NCBI RefSeq assembly: GCF_900177535.1
Contig: NZ_FXAJ01000008.1
Coordinates: 1 to 64,000 of the forward strand
Direction of reading: 5' to 3'
DNA: 64,000 bases
Origin: Priestia filamentosa
Lineage (GTDB): Bacteria > Bacillota > Bacilli > Bacillales > Bacillaceae_H
Made by a program: the position numbers and the translations under genes. Below are positions 41,889 to 51,118 of this stretch, in pieces. The notes below the pieces were generated by a model that saw nothing but the letters and a program-made list of their open reading frames with translations, ran no database searches and was not told the origin of the DNA. Each line of letters starts with the position of its first letter. Position 1 is the stretch's first letter.

Positions 41889-43100
41889 TTATGCGGCGTG
41901 AGTTTTTTCTTTTTTCAAAATATCTCTTTGACCAGGTGCCTTGATAAACAGCGCAATGACTACTGAGATTATACTTAACACGGCAATAAACGTGAAAGTA
42001 GAAACAAAGCTGCCAAGCGCTGCGGCAATAAATGATCCGGACAATGCACCGATCCCAAACCCTTGATAAATGATCCCATAGTTTTTACTTTGGTTTTTTA
42101 AGCCAAAGAAATCAGCAACAATTGCAGGGAAAATGGTTATATTTCCGCCAAAACAGAAAGCAATTCCTGCAACACACACAAAGAACAATCCATAATTTAG
42201 TTCTAGAAAACTTAAAGCAGATACAGCTACTGCAGTCACTAACAAAGCGCCTGCTACTACTTTTAAACGGCCAACTTTATCTGATAGCGCTCCAAGGATA
42301 ATGCGGCCAATTGTATTAAAAATCGCTACCAACGCAACAGCATTGGCTGCTGTTGCCACATCCAAACCAGCTAAACTTACACCGATATCTTTTACAACTC
42401 CGATTAGATATAAACCGCTCATACACGCAGTGAAAAACATAATAAACAATAAGTAAGCTTCTTTTGTTTTAAGCATTTCTTTAACTGTGTAGTCTTTAGC
42501 TTGTACCCCATTAACAGCCGGGGATTGGCTTGTTACCTGTGCCTCGCGAATTAAGAATGAGCCGCCTATAACCATAATCATCACGATTATGCCCCAGTAT
42601 AAAAATGTATAAGATACGCCAACGTGTTGAATTAGTGACCCGTTAATATATTTGAACAGCAAACTTCCTGTACCATAAGCACCGACAGAGATTCCAGAAA
42701 TAAGCCCTTTTCTCTCTGGAAACCACTTAATAAGATTTGACAATGACGTGATATAAGCAGTACCATCGGCAAATCCCACCACAACACCAGCCAAGATATA
42801 AAGCATCCATAATGATGAGACTTGTGAGCTAATGATTAAACCTGCGCCCAAGACAATGCCCGCAGTTGCGATTAAGCGGCGAATTCCCCAGCGATCCTGA
42901 AGTTTGCCAGCAAACAGTGTGGAAAAAGCTAGAGCAAAGCTTGTAATTGAAAAAGTAATGGCTACCGAGTTCAATTGCCAGCCAAAGTGATCAACCAATG
43001 GTTGGTTAAATAAGCTCCATGTATAAATAGTTCCTAAGCCCATTTGAACAATAATGGTTCCTAGAACAATCAGCCAGCGATTACTTGTTTGTGAATTCAT
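41889..43100 (-). CDS. OFA-family MFS transporter (YhjX/OxlT-like), probable monocarboxylate/pyruvate carrier
   Basis: 403-residue, twelve-helix MFS protein of the oxalate/formate antiporter family. The N-terminal RWLIVLGTIIVQMGLGTIYTWSLF and the loop AGKLQDRWGIRRL are typical, as is the repeat GALSDKVGRLKV in the second half. The neighbouring LytS/LytTR pair matches E. coli YpdAB, whose main target is the OFA carrier YhjX induced by pyruvate, so pyruvate or a related acid is the likely substrate. Its promoter region has a candidate LytTR direct repeat and a cre site. RBS GAAGGGA. Lactate or oxalate are alternatives. Confidence 0.82.
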   Translation of the reverse strand: MNSQTSNRWLIVLGTIIVQMGLGTIYTWSLFNQPLVDHFGWQLNSVAITFSITSFALAFSTLFAGKLQDRWGIRRLIATAGIVLGAGLIISSQVSSLWMLYILAGVVVGFADGTAYITSLSNLIKWFPERKGLISGISVGAYGTGSLLFKYINGSLIQHVGVSYTFLYWGIIVMIMVIGGSFLIREAQVTSQSPAVNGVQAKDYTVKEMLKTKEAYLLFIMFFTACMSGLYLIGVVKDIGVSLAGLDVATAANAVALVAIFNTIGRIILGALSDKVGRLKVVAGALLVTAVAVSALSFLELNYGLFFVCVAGIAFCFGGNITIFPAIVADFFGLKNQSKNYGIIYQGFGIGALSGSFIAAALGSFVSTFTFIAVLSIISVVIALFIKAPGQRDILKKEKTHAA

Positions 43101-43122
43101 GTTGATCTTCCCTTCAACTTAC

Positions 43123-43170
43123 GAAACCAATGCTGGTTTCTTAGTAGAATGCGTTTACAAGAAGATCATA
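43123..43170 (-). promoter_or_regulatory. Promoter of the OFA carrier with cre site and inverted repeat
   Basis: On the minus strand the -10 is TATGAT (43170-43165) with a poor -35 (ATTTCA about 43192), as expected for an activator-dependent promoter. TTGTAAACGCATTCT (43160-43146) fits the cre consensus WTGNAANCGNWNNCW at every fixed position and would sit over the transcription start, suggesting CcpA repression. Next comes a 7-4-7 inverted repeat GAAACCA-N4-TGGTTTC (43123-43140) in the leader, of unknown role. Confidence 0.65.
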
Positions 43171-43202
43171 CCACTAAAAAAAATCATGAAATCGTATTCA
43201 GA

Positions 43203-43233
43203 ACCAAATGCTTAAAGAAGGGAATGAATTGCA
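43203..43233 (-). promoter_or_regulatory. Candidate LytTR operator (direct repeats, 21-bp period)
   Basis: Reading minus, TGCAATTCAT (43233-43224) and AGCATTTGGT (43212-43203) are separated by 11 bp, a 21-bp period, ending about 10 bp upstream of the weak -35. The E. coli YpdB site is GGCATTTCAT-N11-repeat; the first unit here matches it at 8 of 10 positions. LytTR proteins bind such direct repeats just upstream of -35. Confidence 0.6.
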
Positions 43234-43234
43234 G

Positions 43235-43999
43235 TTAAAATCGCATAATTTGTCGAAACTCTTTTACTTTGCTCCGGCTTACAGGAATCTCAGCATTAAA
43301 GTCCTTAAGATGAATCATATAGGTTTGGTTAAACCAAGGGACGATTTCACGAATTTTGGATAAATTTACTGTATAAGAGCGATGACAGCGAAAGAAAAGG
43401 TTCTGAGGAAGAGTGGAATGGAACTCTGTTATACTCATTGGCATCGTGTATTCTTCATCAAATGTATAGACCAGTGTTACCTTTTCACTCGCTAACGCAT
43501 AATAAATATCATTCACGTCTGTGACAATTATTTTATCGTTTTTTCGCAAATTTACTCGAGCATCTGTTCCTAAGATTTTAACTGAATTATTTTTTGGGAA
43601 AGATAACTTCTCTTCTTTATCTATTTGATCTAGATCACGCAAAAAAGCAGATTCAAGCTTATGCAACATAGAAGCAATCCGCTTCTCATCATATGGCTTA
43701 AGGATATAATCAAAAGCCTCAAGTTCAAATGCCTGGACCGCATGCTCTTTGTATGCTGTTGTAAAAATAATATAGGGCCTTTTTGCAAACTTACTTATAT
43801 TGCTTGCCAGCAGCATCCCATCGAGAGATGGAATGTTGATATCAAGAAAAATAGCATCTGTGTCATTTTCTTGTAAAAATTTTAGGACATCTAATCCATC
43901 TTCAAAGCAATTGGTCACTTGGATGCTGCTATGTGTTTCAATAAGATATTTTAATTCTTCTCTTGCAGGAAATTCGTCCTCAACAATAATCGCTTTCAT
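43235..43999 (-). CDS. LytTR-family response regulator (YpdB/LytT-like)
   Basis: 254 residues: receiver domain (1-118) with acidic pocket ED at 7-8, phosphoacceptor Asp53 in [13 protein letters not shown] and Lys in LKPYDEKRI; LytTR DNA-binding domain from about 150 ([22 protein letters not shown]...[21 protein letters not shown]...[10 protein letters not shown]). Overlaps the upstream kinase by 4 nt (ATGA), so the two are translationally coupled. The adjacent OFA carrier is its predicted target. Confidence 0.92.
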   Translation of the reverse strand: MKAIIVEDEFPAREELKYLIETHSSIQVTNCFEDGLDVLKFLQENDTDAIFLDINIPSLDGMLLASNISKFAKRPYIIFTTAYKEHAVQAFELEAFDYILKPYDEKRIASMLHKLESAFLRDLDQIDKEEKLSFPKNNSVKILGTDARVNLRKNDKIIVTDVNDIYYALASEKVTLVYTFDEEYTMPMSITEFHSTLPQNLFFRCHRSYTVNLSKIREIVPWFNQTYMIHLKDFNAEIPVSRSKVKEFRQIMRF

Positions 44000-45654
44000 T
44001 TTTTCTCCTTTACAATATCAAAATAAACTTCAGTACCTGGAGATAATCTTTTGATGATTAGTCCTTTGCCATAAATCAATTTAACTCGTTGATGTACATT
44101 ATATAATCCGATTTTATTTGCAGGGACCTCATCCCGGTACAAATTCTCTATTACCTCATCTGCTATCCCAGCTCCCGTATCCTTTACGCTAATCCGGACT
44201 CTATCACCGAGGTCATTCACAGCAATTGTAACAATACCGGGACCATTTTTTAGTATGCCATGAATAATTGCATTTTCGACCAGTGGCTGAATAAGCAGAC
44301 TTGGAAGTTTTATGTTTACTTCTTCAATATCATATTCCACCTGAAGTTTAGATCCAAAACGAGCCTTTTCAATTTCAACATAATCGCGCACCTGTTTTAG
44401 TGCATCATGAATATTGATAAGTTCATCATTTAACTCCAGATTGTATCGCATATAGCTTGATAAAGTAACAATCAATTCACGGGCTTTTTCTGGATTGCGT
44501 CGGGTTGTCGACGCAATGGCATTCAGTGCATTGAAGAGAAAGTGTGGATTAATTTTTGTTTGCAGTGCCTTTAGTTCTGCTTTGTTGGCTGCCTCCTTAA
44601 TCTGCTCGACACGGGATATTTCCATAAGGGTAGAAATAATTTGTGATAAACCAATTGCCATCGTTTGCAAAGGATAGGTCATTTCGGAGGCTTTGCGAGA
44701 ATAAATTTTGAGAGATCCCGTGACTTCTCCCCGCTCTTCAAATGGCATGATGAGCAGAGACTGAATTTCAGGAGTTTGTTGATCAGCCACATGATTTCTA
44801 ATCGTGATTTCACCACTACGGATTGCTGATTTCGTTAGATCACTTATGATTTCTTGTCCAATTTTATACCGTTCTTCACCAAAGCCAACATAAGCAAGGA
44901 CAGTTTCTGTATCGGTTATAGCCACTGCATCGGCATGAATTTGATCTTTAATGATTGTACAAATTTTTGTCAAAGATTCTGTATTGATCGAACGAAAATA
45001 AGGTAATGTTTTATTGGCAATATCTAAGGCTAACTTTGCTTGTTTAGCAGCAATCATTTCCTTTTCATCTTCCACACTCATGACCAATAAAACAATCAAG
45101 CCGATACTGACTTCACCCGCAATCATAGGAAAGCCAATTTTTGATACAATATCGAGGCCAAGTTTAAAAGGGTCTGACATAGCAAGTATCAATAACATGG
45201 TAAGGACTTCGCAGCTCATCCCTGCGATAATCCCATAAATCCAACGCTTTGCTTTTTTTACTTTAAGGTTAATAAAACCGGATGCTATCCCGGCAATAAT
45301 ACTTGTAATTAGACATGGAATGGATGTTACGCCACCAATGTCAATTAAAAAACGATGCACACCTGAAACAATTCCAGTAATGATGCCTACCCATGGACCG
45401 AATAATATGCCCCCAGACATGATAGCGATAATTCTTACATTGACTAAAGACCCTTCCACTTTAATTCCGGAATAGGTCCCAAAAATAGCAAATAAACAAA
45501 AGATAAGAGTGATGACAATTTTCTCCGAAAGTGAATGCTGTTCTTTATGGAGAGATTCTTTAAATCTGGGGACTCTTGTTAAAAAAAATAAGCAAATTAA
45601 CAAGAGTGCCGCCCGTTCAAAAACTTGGATTAGCATTTCTAATGATGAATTCAT
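43996..45654 (-). CDS. LytS/YpdA-type sensor histidine kinase
   Basis: 552 residues. N-terminal 5TM-5TMR_LYT sensor (about 1-200, with [31 protein letters not shown]), a GAF domain (about 225-345), a His_kinase box with phosphoacceptor His in [13 protein letters not shown], and a HATPase domain ([24 protein letters not shown]). LytS-type sensors in Bacillus and E. coli respond to extracellular pyruvate, which suits the OFA carrier beside it. Cognate regulator overlaps at the 3' end. ATG 45654 follows GGAAAGGAAC. Confidence 0.92.
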   Translation of the reverse strand: MNSSLEMLIQVFERAALLLICLFFLTRVPRFKESLHKEQHSLSEKIVITLIFCLFAIFGTYSGIKVEGSLVNVRIIAIMSGGILFGPWVGIITGIVSGVHRFLIDIGGVTSIPCLITSIIAGIASGFINLKVKKAKRWIYGIIAGMSCEVLTMLLILAMSDPFKLGLDIVSKIGFPMIAGEVSIGLIVLLVMSVEDEKEMIAAKQAKLALDIANKTLPYFRSINTESLTKICTIIKDQIHADAVAITDTETVLAYVGFGEERYKIGQEIISDLTKSAIRSGEITIRNHVADQQTPEIQSLLIMPFEERGEVTGSLKIYSRKASEMTYPLQTMAIGLSQIISTLMEISRVEQIKEAANKAELKALQTKINPHFLFNALNAIASTTRRNPEKARELIVTLSSYMRYNLELNDELINIHDALKQVRDYVEIEKARFGSKLQVEYDIEEVNIKLPSLLIQPLVENAIIHGILKNGPGIVTIAVNDLGDRVRISVKDTGAGIADEVIENLYRDEVPANKIGLYNVHQRVKLIYGKGLIIKRLSPGTEVYFDIVKEKK

Positions 45655-45692
45655 CTTAAGTTCCTTTCCAGAGGATTATATATTGCATAGTT

Positions 45693-45712
45693 TTAGTATA
45701 GTACTATACTAA
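45693..45712. promoter_or_regulatory. 20-bp perfect palindrome upstream of the LytS-type kinase
   Basis: TTAGTATAGTACTATACTAA is perfectly self-complementary and lies 39 nt before the kinase ATG, containing TATACT in both directions, so it may overlap a -10 element. It looks like an operator for a dimeric repressor; the factor is unknown. Confidence 0.55.
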
Positions 45713-45946
45713 GTAAGAAAGCAGATGTTTTTGTTTGAAAATAAAGTAGTAGGGGATATTACCGAAACAAAAAATATATGGATTTAGATTTATTTTCTAA
45801 TAAAGTAATTTAATTGATAATTATATTAGGTATATCAATGCTTTAATTTGATTTTCTAAAGGGAGAAATACTATGAACTTAATTCCCTATTCATTGTTAT
45901 ACCAAATAAAGAATTGAATTAAAACCTCACTAAGATGCGTTACAGT

Positions 45947-45964
45947 GAGCCTTATCATAAGTAA
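45947..45964 (+). repeat. att-like repeat 2
   Basis: GAGCCTTATCATAAGTAA, 16 of 18 identical to the rlmH 3' end and sharing TATCATAAGTAA. It still reads SEPYHK-stop like the RlmH C-terminus (preceded by MRY), as left-over ends of orfX do at SCC junctions. The gene-free stretch 45713-46184 otherwise holds only this and the terminator at 45997. Confidence 0.75.
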
Positions 45965-45996
45965 ATAAAGTTTCTCCTTATATCTTGTAAACATGC

Positions 45997-46041
45997 ATAA
46001 AACAGGCGGCTTATCCAAAATGGATAAGCCGCCTGTTTTAT
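45997..46041. terminator. Very stable bidirectional hairpin between the cassettes
   Basis: A 20-bp perfect stem, ATAAAACAGGCGGCTTATCC (45997-46016) with its complement (46022-46041), 5-nt loop, ending in A-run/T-run. It lies 33 nt after att-like repeat 2. It insulates the two cassettes and may terminate in both directions. Confidence 0.85.
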
Positions 46042-46184
46042 AATAATTAGTATTATCTTATGTCTATGTAGGCTTGGCACGGATTTCAGACATTAGATAA
46101 AATGAAAATATACTTTGCCATAGCATTTGAAGTTTATACAGCGGATAAGGTTGACTCAGCTTTGTAAGATTTTAAGTAAAAGAA

Positions 46185-47357
46185 CTAAATAGAAATTAAA
46201 ACATTTTTTCTAAGCTCCAACTTTTGATATACAAGTGCAAGCAGCATTGAGGGAATGGTACAAATAATCATTCCGATAAAGGCATATCGTGGCTCAATTT
46301 CGTATAAAAAGCCACCAAAAAGCGTGAACACTGCAGTGCTCCAGCTAAGTGCTAGCGCTGAATACATACCTTGTGCTTTCGTAATCTGCTCATGTGGAAT
46401 GTTTTTAATTAAGTATTTCATAAATGCATAATGCCCCATAGCAAATGAGCACGCATGTAATGTTTGTGCAATACAGAAAACAATTACACTTGGAAAGGAA
46501 AACACTAATATCCAACGTATAGAAGAACCAAGTGCTGCTAGTGCGAGCAAGGATCCTACTGAAAATTTATAAAATCTCCGATCTGCGATTGCGAAAAAAA
46601 CAATTTCTGCAATCACGGCAATGTTAATAATCACACCAATTAAATATTTGGGTGCATGGATTTCTTGTAAAAAAAGATAACCATAATTGTAATAAGAAGC
46701 ATGTGCTGCCTGCAGTAAGATTACAATGATGAGTACCAAACTAAAGTGTTTAATACGAAATAATTGTAACATACTCCTTTTTTGTGTTTGGTCCACCTGT
46801 GGCTTTTTGGATAAAATAACAGGTGCGCGCATAAAACCAAGACACACAAATATTAAGGTGCCAAGTAAAAGTGCCCCTAAAATTACCTCATCTCCAAGTC
46901 TCCCTGTAAAGAAGGTTAAAATTATGCCAGCTGCAACAAACCCAATGGATCCCCACTTGCGGCTTTTCCCATAATGTCTTAACTGTTTACCTTGTACTAA
47001 GATGCCAGCAGCACTATCTAAAGCAGGCATTAAAGGCGGGTAAAAAAAGTGCAGTACAAGGGTGACCATAAGTAAGCTCACAAAGGAATTTGCTGGAATA
47101 TAACATAGAATGGCAACCAGAGTTCCTGCTCCAGCTCCATTTAATAATGTTTTACTACTGAATTTTCCTGATAAATAAGGAAAGGCAAATAGTGTGGAAA
47201 GTCCTCTTGCAACCAAACCTAAGCTCATAATCAAACTAGCTTGAGCAACGGTTATTCCTTTTGTATGAATCATCCATCCAGTCCAATAGGGAAGAAAAAT
47301 TCCCCATGTCATATAAAAACTAAAAAACTGTGTACTCATCCAATGATGTGTTTTCAT
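46185..47357 (-). CDS. HcaT-like MFS transporter
   Basis: 390-residue, twelve-helix carrier most like the E. coli HcaT (3-phenylpropionate permease) group: start THHWMSTQFFSFYMTWGIFLPYWTGWM, then LVARGLSTLFAFPYLS, YGKSRKWGSIGFV and ILLQAAHASYYNYGYLF. The substrate is uncertain; an aromatic acid or other small acid is possible. It is divergent from a YeiL-like regulator with a perfect palindrome in the shared 82-nt spacer, implying co-regulation. Confidence 0.78.
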   Translation of the reverse strand: MKTHHWMSTQFFSFYMTWGIFLPYWTGWMIHTKGITVAQASLIMSLGLVARGLSTLFAFPYLSGKFSSKTLLNGAGAGTLVAILCYIPANSFVSLLMVTLVLHFFYPPLMPALDSAAGILVQGKQLRHYGKSRKWGSIGFVAAGIILTFFTGRLGDEVILGALLLGTLIFVCLGFMRAPVILSKKPQVDQTQKRSMLQLFRIKHFSLVLIIVILLQAAHASYYNYGYLFLQEIHAPKYLIGVIINIAVIAEIVFFAIADRRFYKFSVGSLLALAALGSSIRWILVFSFPSVIVFCIAQTLHACSFAMGHYAFMKYLIKNIPHEQITKAQGMYSALALSWSTAVFTLFGGFLYEIEPRYAFIGMIICTIPSMLLALVYQKLELRKNVLISI

Positions 47358-47380
47358 TCTGTATCCCTCCCCAATATTTG

Positions 47381-47427
47381 CATGATATCATGGAGATACA
47401 TACGAATAATATGAGATATCTCATATT
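47381..47427. promoter_or_regulatory. Two palindromes in the divergent HcaT-like / YeiL-like spacer
   Basis: AATATGAGATATCTCATATT (47408-47427) is a perfect 20-bp palindrome, 12 nt before the regulator's ATG. CATGATATCATG (47381-47392) is a second, shorter one. Their centres are 31 bp apart, about three helical turns. Both are plausible operators for the adjacent Crp-family protein. Confidence 0.6.
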
Positions 47428-47439
47428 TTGAGGTGGATT

Positions 47440-48111
47440 ATGGAAATCTATAAGGGTGAGAAAAAGCAACTATATTTAAAGAAGAACTATATTGCAGATT
47501 TATTTTCTTTTCCAGTTGAAGAATTTATAGAAATACAAGAATATCAACGAGATGAATGGATTATTAAAGAAGGCATGAGACCAGACTTTTTATTTTATGT
47601 TATTGAAGGAAAAGCAAAAATATATGTAACACATCAAAATGGAAAAGTTTCGTTAATCAATTTTATTAACACAAACGATTACATTGGAGAAATGGAATTA
47701 TTACATGAAGTTTACTATACAAAAGGAATTCAAGCTTCTACGAAGACTGTTTGTTTTGCTCTGCCTATTCAGCGCTATCGCACATGTTTGTTGGAAAATA
47801 CGAAATTTCTATGTGAATTAGCCAAATTTTTAAGTGTAAAGGCAACCCATATGGCTGCAAAGTATTCCCAAAGCCTCGCTTTTCCTCTCGAAAACCGGCT
47901 TGCAGATTTTATTTTACAAACTGCTGATGAAGGAGTTTATAAGGAGAAACACGTAACAATTTGCGATTATTTAGGTGTATCATATCGGCACTTACTGCAT
48001 GTGCTTACACAATTTTGCGATAAGGGATATTTACAAAAAGAAGGACGGTATTATCAAATTAAACAGTACCATTCCCTATATGAACTTGCTGAGAGGTTGA
48101 AGAATAAGTAA
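47440..48111 (+). CDS. Crp/Fnr-family regulator, YeiL-like
   Basis: 223 residues with a cyclic-nucleotide-binding-like beta barrel (about 35-125, including FLFYVIEGKAKIYVTHQNGKVSLINF and YIGEMELL) and a C-terminal helix-turn-helix (DYLGVSYRHLLHVLTQFCDKGYLQK). The order and the SYRHLL helix are those of E. coli YeiL. Several cysteines are present, so a redox-sensing role is conceivable. ATG 47440 follows GAGGTGG; an in-frame TTG at 47428 is inside the operator. It probably controls itself and the divergent carrier. Confidence 0.82.
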   Translation: MEIYKGEKKQLYLKKNYIADLFSFPVEEFIEIQEYQRDEWIIKEGMRPDFLFYVIEGKAKIYVTHQNGKVSLINFINTNDYIGEMELLHEVYYTKGIQASTKTVCFALPIQRYRTCLLENTKFLCELAKFLSVKATHMAAKYSQSLAFPLENRLADFILQTADEGVYKEKHVTICDYLGVSYRHLLHVLTQFCDKGYLQKEGRYYQIKQYHSLYELAERLKNK

Positions 48112-48253
48112 AAAGAAGTGAAGAGAAAAGTCCTTTTTATTCTAAAACTAGGAGATATTTCTGGTTGAATATATTTGTATAAAGAGAGAAAGGGAGGGAA
48201 TTGAACGAGAAGGATGTCTTGTATTAATTAAGATATAGGTGCTCCTTGATACA

Positions 48254-48355
48254 ATGCTAATATTATTAACTATTAGTAGTTGTGGAAGCGACAAGAATGA
48301 ATCAGTCTATAAGGATAAGGTTACAAGCGGTAACATAGTGAAAAGAAATTGCTAA
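48254..48355 (+). pseudogene. Lipoprotein N-terminal fragment
   Basis: Reads MLILLTISSCGSDKNESVYK, then DKVTSGNIVKRNC and a stop. LTISSCGSDKN is a good lipobox with the polar residues that follow in mature lipoproteins, but there is no basic n-region, no clear RBS and no downstream domain. It is probably the remnant of a longer lipoprotein gene rather than a working 33-residue peptide. Confidence 0.35.
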
Positions 48356-48523
48356 AGGAAATAGAGATGTTTTGAGCTTTAATATTTTAAATTCCCAAAT
48401 ACTGTGGAATCTTAAAAATATTGTGGGTTGTAAAATAATAGAGGGCTGTGAAACTATGTCTTTTGTATTGGATTTTTCTATCATAAGCTATTTTTGATAT
48501 AAAAAATAAAGAATAATAAAAAA

Positions 48524-48567
48524 AGAAAATCACTATTCTATCTAACTAGACAGGATAGTGATTTTCT
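48524..48567. terminator. Hairpin downstream of ahpF
   Basis: 16-bp stem with one G-U pair, AGAAAATCACTATTCT (48524-48539) / AGGATAGTGATTTTCT (48552-48567), A-rich on the left and followed by TAAAAAAA. It can terminate the minus-strand ahpCF message. Confidence 0.6.
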
Positions 48568-48706
48568 AAAAAAAATGTTAAAATTGTTTATGGTAAGGTG
48601 ATCTATCTCAGTCTAACAGGTTTTTTAATGGCATTTATAAATGTTCGAGGAATTTATAAATATCAAAAGAACCGTTAGACTAGGATTTCACTAGTTAAGT
48701 TCTAAA

Positions 48707-50236
48707 TTAATTTCGAATGAGATAATCAAATGCACCCAAGGCTGCCGTCGAACCTGATCCCATGGAAATAATAATTTGGTTATAGGCGCTATCTGTACAA
48801 TCTCCTGCTGCAAACACTCCAGGCATTGTAGTAGCTCCACGCTTATCAACAACGATTTCACCGATGCGATTACGCTCAATTGTCCCCTCTAACCATTCAG
48901 TATTTGGCACAAGTCCGATTTGAACAAACACACCTTGTAATTCAACATGATGTTCTTCATTTGTCTCACGATCAGTGTACGTAATACCAGTTACATTGTC
49001 AGTACCCGTAATTTCTTGAGTAGCAGCGTTCGTTACAACTGTTACATTTGGCAGGCTGTTAAGACGCTCTTGAAGCACTTGGTCTGCTTTTAACTCTGAT
49101 GCAAATTCAAGAACTGTAACATGTTTCACAATTCCTGCAAGATCAATTGCCGCTTCAATACCAGAGTTACCGCCACCGATAACCGCTACGTCTTTTCCTG
49201 CAAACAATGGACCATCACAATGAGGGCAGTACGCAACTCCTTTGTTTTTAAGTTCTTGTTCGCCAGGAACGTTAACATTTCGCCAACGAGCACCTGTTGA
49301 AATAATGACAGATTTACTCTTAAGAATAGCACCGTTTTCAAGTTCAATTTCAAAAAGATCTTTCTTTTCTAAACGTTTAGCACGCTGTAGGTCTATTACG
49401 TCAATATTATATTCTTTTACATGTTCTTCAAGAGCCTGTGCAAGCTTAGGTCCTTCAGTAGCTTTTACACTAATAAAGTTCTCGATACTTAGTGTGTCAA
49501 GAATCTGTCCACCAAAGCGTTCAGCAACGATTCCTGTACGGATACCTTTACGTGCTGCATAGATGGCTGCACTTGCTCCAGCTGGTCCGCCACCAACAAC
49601 GAGGACATCGTATGGATCTTTGTCTGCCAAATCCTCTGCACTTAAGCCCTCACCTAATTTAGCAATAATTTCTTGAAGTGAAATACGGCCTCCATTCCAG
49701 AATTCTCCATTAAGGAAGACAGCTGGTACAGCCATAACATTTTTACTTTCGACTTCTTCTTTAAATGCAGCTCCATCAATCATTGTGTGCGTAATGTTAG
49801 GGTTAAGCACACTCATAATGTTTAGTGCTTGCACAACGTCAGGGCAGTTGTGGCAAGTTAGGCTAACATAAGATTCAAAGTGATATTCACCATCAATCTT
49901 TTTAATTTGATCAATTACACTTTGATCAATTTTTGGAGCTCGTCCACTAACTTGTAATAGAGCCAATACTAAAGAAGTGAATTCGTGTCCTAAAGGTACA
50001 CCAGCAAAAGTGATGCCAGTCTCTTCGCCAACACGGTTGATACTAAAGCTTGGTGTTCTATTTAATTCTACTTTTTCGACAGTGATTTTAGATGACATGG
50101 AAGCTAGCTCATCAACAAGAGCTAGCATTTCCTTTGATACGTCATCTGAACCTACACTGACCTTAAGCAGAATATTCTCTTCTAATAGTTGAAGATACTG
50201 ATTTAATTGTGATTTAATTTCTGCATCAAGTGCCAT
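48707..50236 (-). CDS. ahpF: Alkyl hydroperoxide reductase subunit F
   Basis: Flavoprotein disulfide reductase that regenerates AhpC with NADH. 509 residues. The N-terminal tandem thioredoxin-like domain has the active CHNC ([12 protein letters not shown]). The thioredoxin-reductase-like part has FAD motif [19 protein letters not shown], catalytic CPHC (YCPHCDG), NAD motif [12 protein letters not shown] and C-terminal FAD motif [11 protein letters not shown]. It follows ahpC by 15 nt. Confidence 0.97.
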   Translation of the reverse strand: MALDAEIKSQLNQYLQLLEENILLKVSVGSDDVSKEMLALVDELASMSSKITVEKVELNRTPSFSINRVGEETGITFAGVPLGHEFTSLVLALLQVSGRAPKIDQSVIDQIKKIDGEYHFESYVSLTCHNCPDVVQALNIMSVLNPNITHTMIDGAAFKEEVESKNVMAVPAVFLNGEFWNGGRISLQEIIAKLGEGLSAEDLADKDPYDVLVVGGGPAGASAAIYAARKGIRTGIVAERFGGQILDTLSIENFISVKATEGPKLAQALEEHVKEYNIDVIDLQRAKRLEKKDLFEIELENGAILKSKSVIISTGARWRNVNVPGEQELKNKGVAYCPHCDGPLFAGKDVAVIGGGNSGIEAAIDLAGIVKHVTVLEFASELKADQVLQERLNSLPNVTVVTNAATQEITGTDNVTGITYTDRETNEEHHVELQGVFVQIGLVPNTEWLEGTIERNRIGEIVVDKRGATTMPGVFAAGDCTDSAYNQIIISMGSGSTAALGAFDYLIRN

Positions 50237-50251
50237 TTATAATCGCTCTCC

Positions 50252-50815
50252 TTAAATTTTACCTACAAGGTCAAGGCTTGGCTTAAGTGTTTCTCCGCCT
50301 TCTTGCCATTTAGCAGGACAAACTTCACCTGGGTTGTTGCGAACATATTGTGCAGCTTTAATTTTATTGATAAGCGTGCTTGCATCACGACCAATGCCAT
50401 CTGCATTGATTTCAACAGCTTGGATAACACCATCAGGATCAAGAATGAAAGTACCACGGTCAGCTTGACCTAGCTCTTCGATAAATACATCAAATTGGCG
50501 AGAAAGGATATGTGCAGGATCACCAATCATAGTGTAAGTAATTTTGCCAATTGCTTCTGATGAATCGTGCCATGCTTTATGTGTAAAATGAGAATCTCTT
50601 GAAACAGAGAATACTTCAACTCCTAATTCTTGAAGTGCAGGATATTGTTCTTGAAGGTCTTCAAGCTCAGTTGGGCAAACGAAAGTGAAATCTGCTGGGT
50701 AAAAACAAACAACACTCCACTGACCTTTTAGATTTTCTTCTGTAACTTCGATAAACTCACCGTTTTTATAAGCTTGTGCTGTAAATGGTTGTACTTCTTT
50801 TCCAATTAGAGACAT
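50252..50815 (-). CDS. ahpC: Alkyl hydroperoxide reductase subunit C (peroxiredoxin)
   Basis: Typical 2-Cys peroxiredoxin of 187 residues that reduces peroxides. Peroxidatic Cys in [17 protein letters not shown], resolving Cys in GEVCPAKW near the C-terminus. [21 protein letters not shown] is the family N-terminus. AGGAGG lies about 9 nt upstream. A sigma-A promoter and PerR-like box precede it. Confidence 0.98.
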   Translation of the reverse strand: MSLIGKEVQPFTAQAYKNGEFIEVTEENLKGQWSVVCFYPADFTFVCPTELEDLQEQYPALQELGVEVFSVSRDSHFTHKAWHDSSEAIGKITYTMIGDPAHILSRQFDVFIEELGQADRGTFILDPDGVIQAVEINADGIGRDASTLINKIKAAQYVRNNPGEVCPAKWQEGGETLKPSLDLVGKI

Positions 50816-50840
50816 AATTAAAATTCCTCCTAGATTTACT

Positions 50841-50940
50841 ATTTAATTATTATAGAGAGTTTGTTCAGTGACTTTGTAAACCTCATATAATAATTATTAA
50901 TTTATACTAATTATTATATAGAATTGAATACTATTGTCAA
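50841..50940 (-). promoter_or_regulatory. ahpC promoter with PerR-type box
   Basis: Minus-strand -35 TTGACA (50940-50935), -10 TATAAT (50918-50913), 16-nt spacer. ATATAATAATTATTA (50885-50899) matches the PerR consensus TTATAATNATTATAA at all but two positions and lies just downstream of the -10. A weaker 12/15 match lies at 50841-50855 near the RBS. The arrangement suits repression by PerR and induction by peroxide, as known for ahpCF in B. subtilis. Confidence 0.7.
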
Positions 50941-51118
50941 TTAAAATGCATTTATTATTTTAAATAAATATTTTATAGGGTTTAGAAATTTATATATTCT
51001 TATTTTACTAATCATTTTTTATAACGTAAAATAAATAGAGAAGATATAGGGGAAAACTGGAGTTATATGCTTTATAAACGTAGGAATTTATAAAGCAATG
51101 ATTAAATATGTATGGTGA

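Larger units (their letters stand above)
48112..48706. other. Gene-poor stretch inside cassette B
   Basis: About 600 AT-rich bases between the YeiL-like gene and ahpF. Apart from a 33-codon lipoprotein-like fragment (48254-48355) and a hairpin (48524-48567), no credible gene is seen on either strand. It looks like decayed sequence. Confidence 0.55.
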
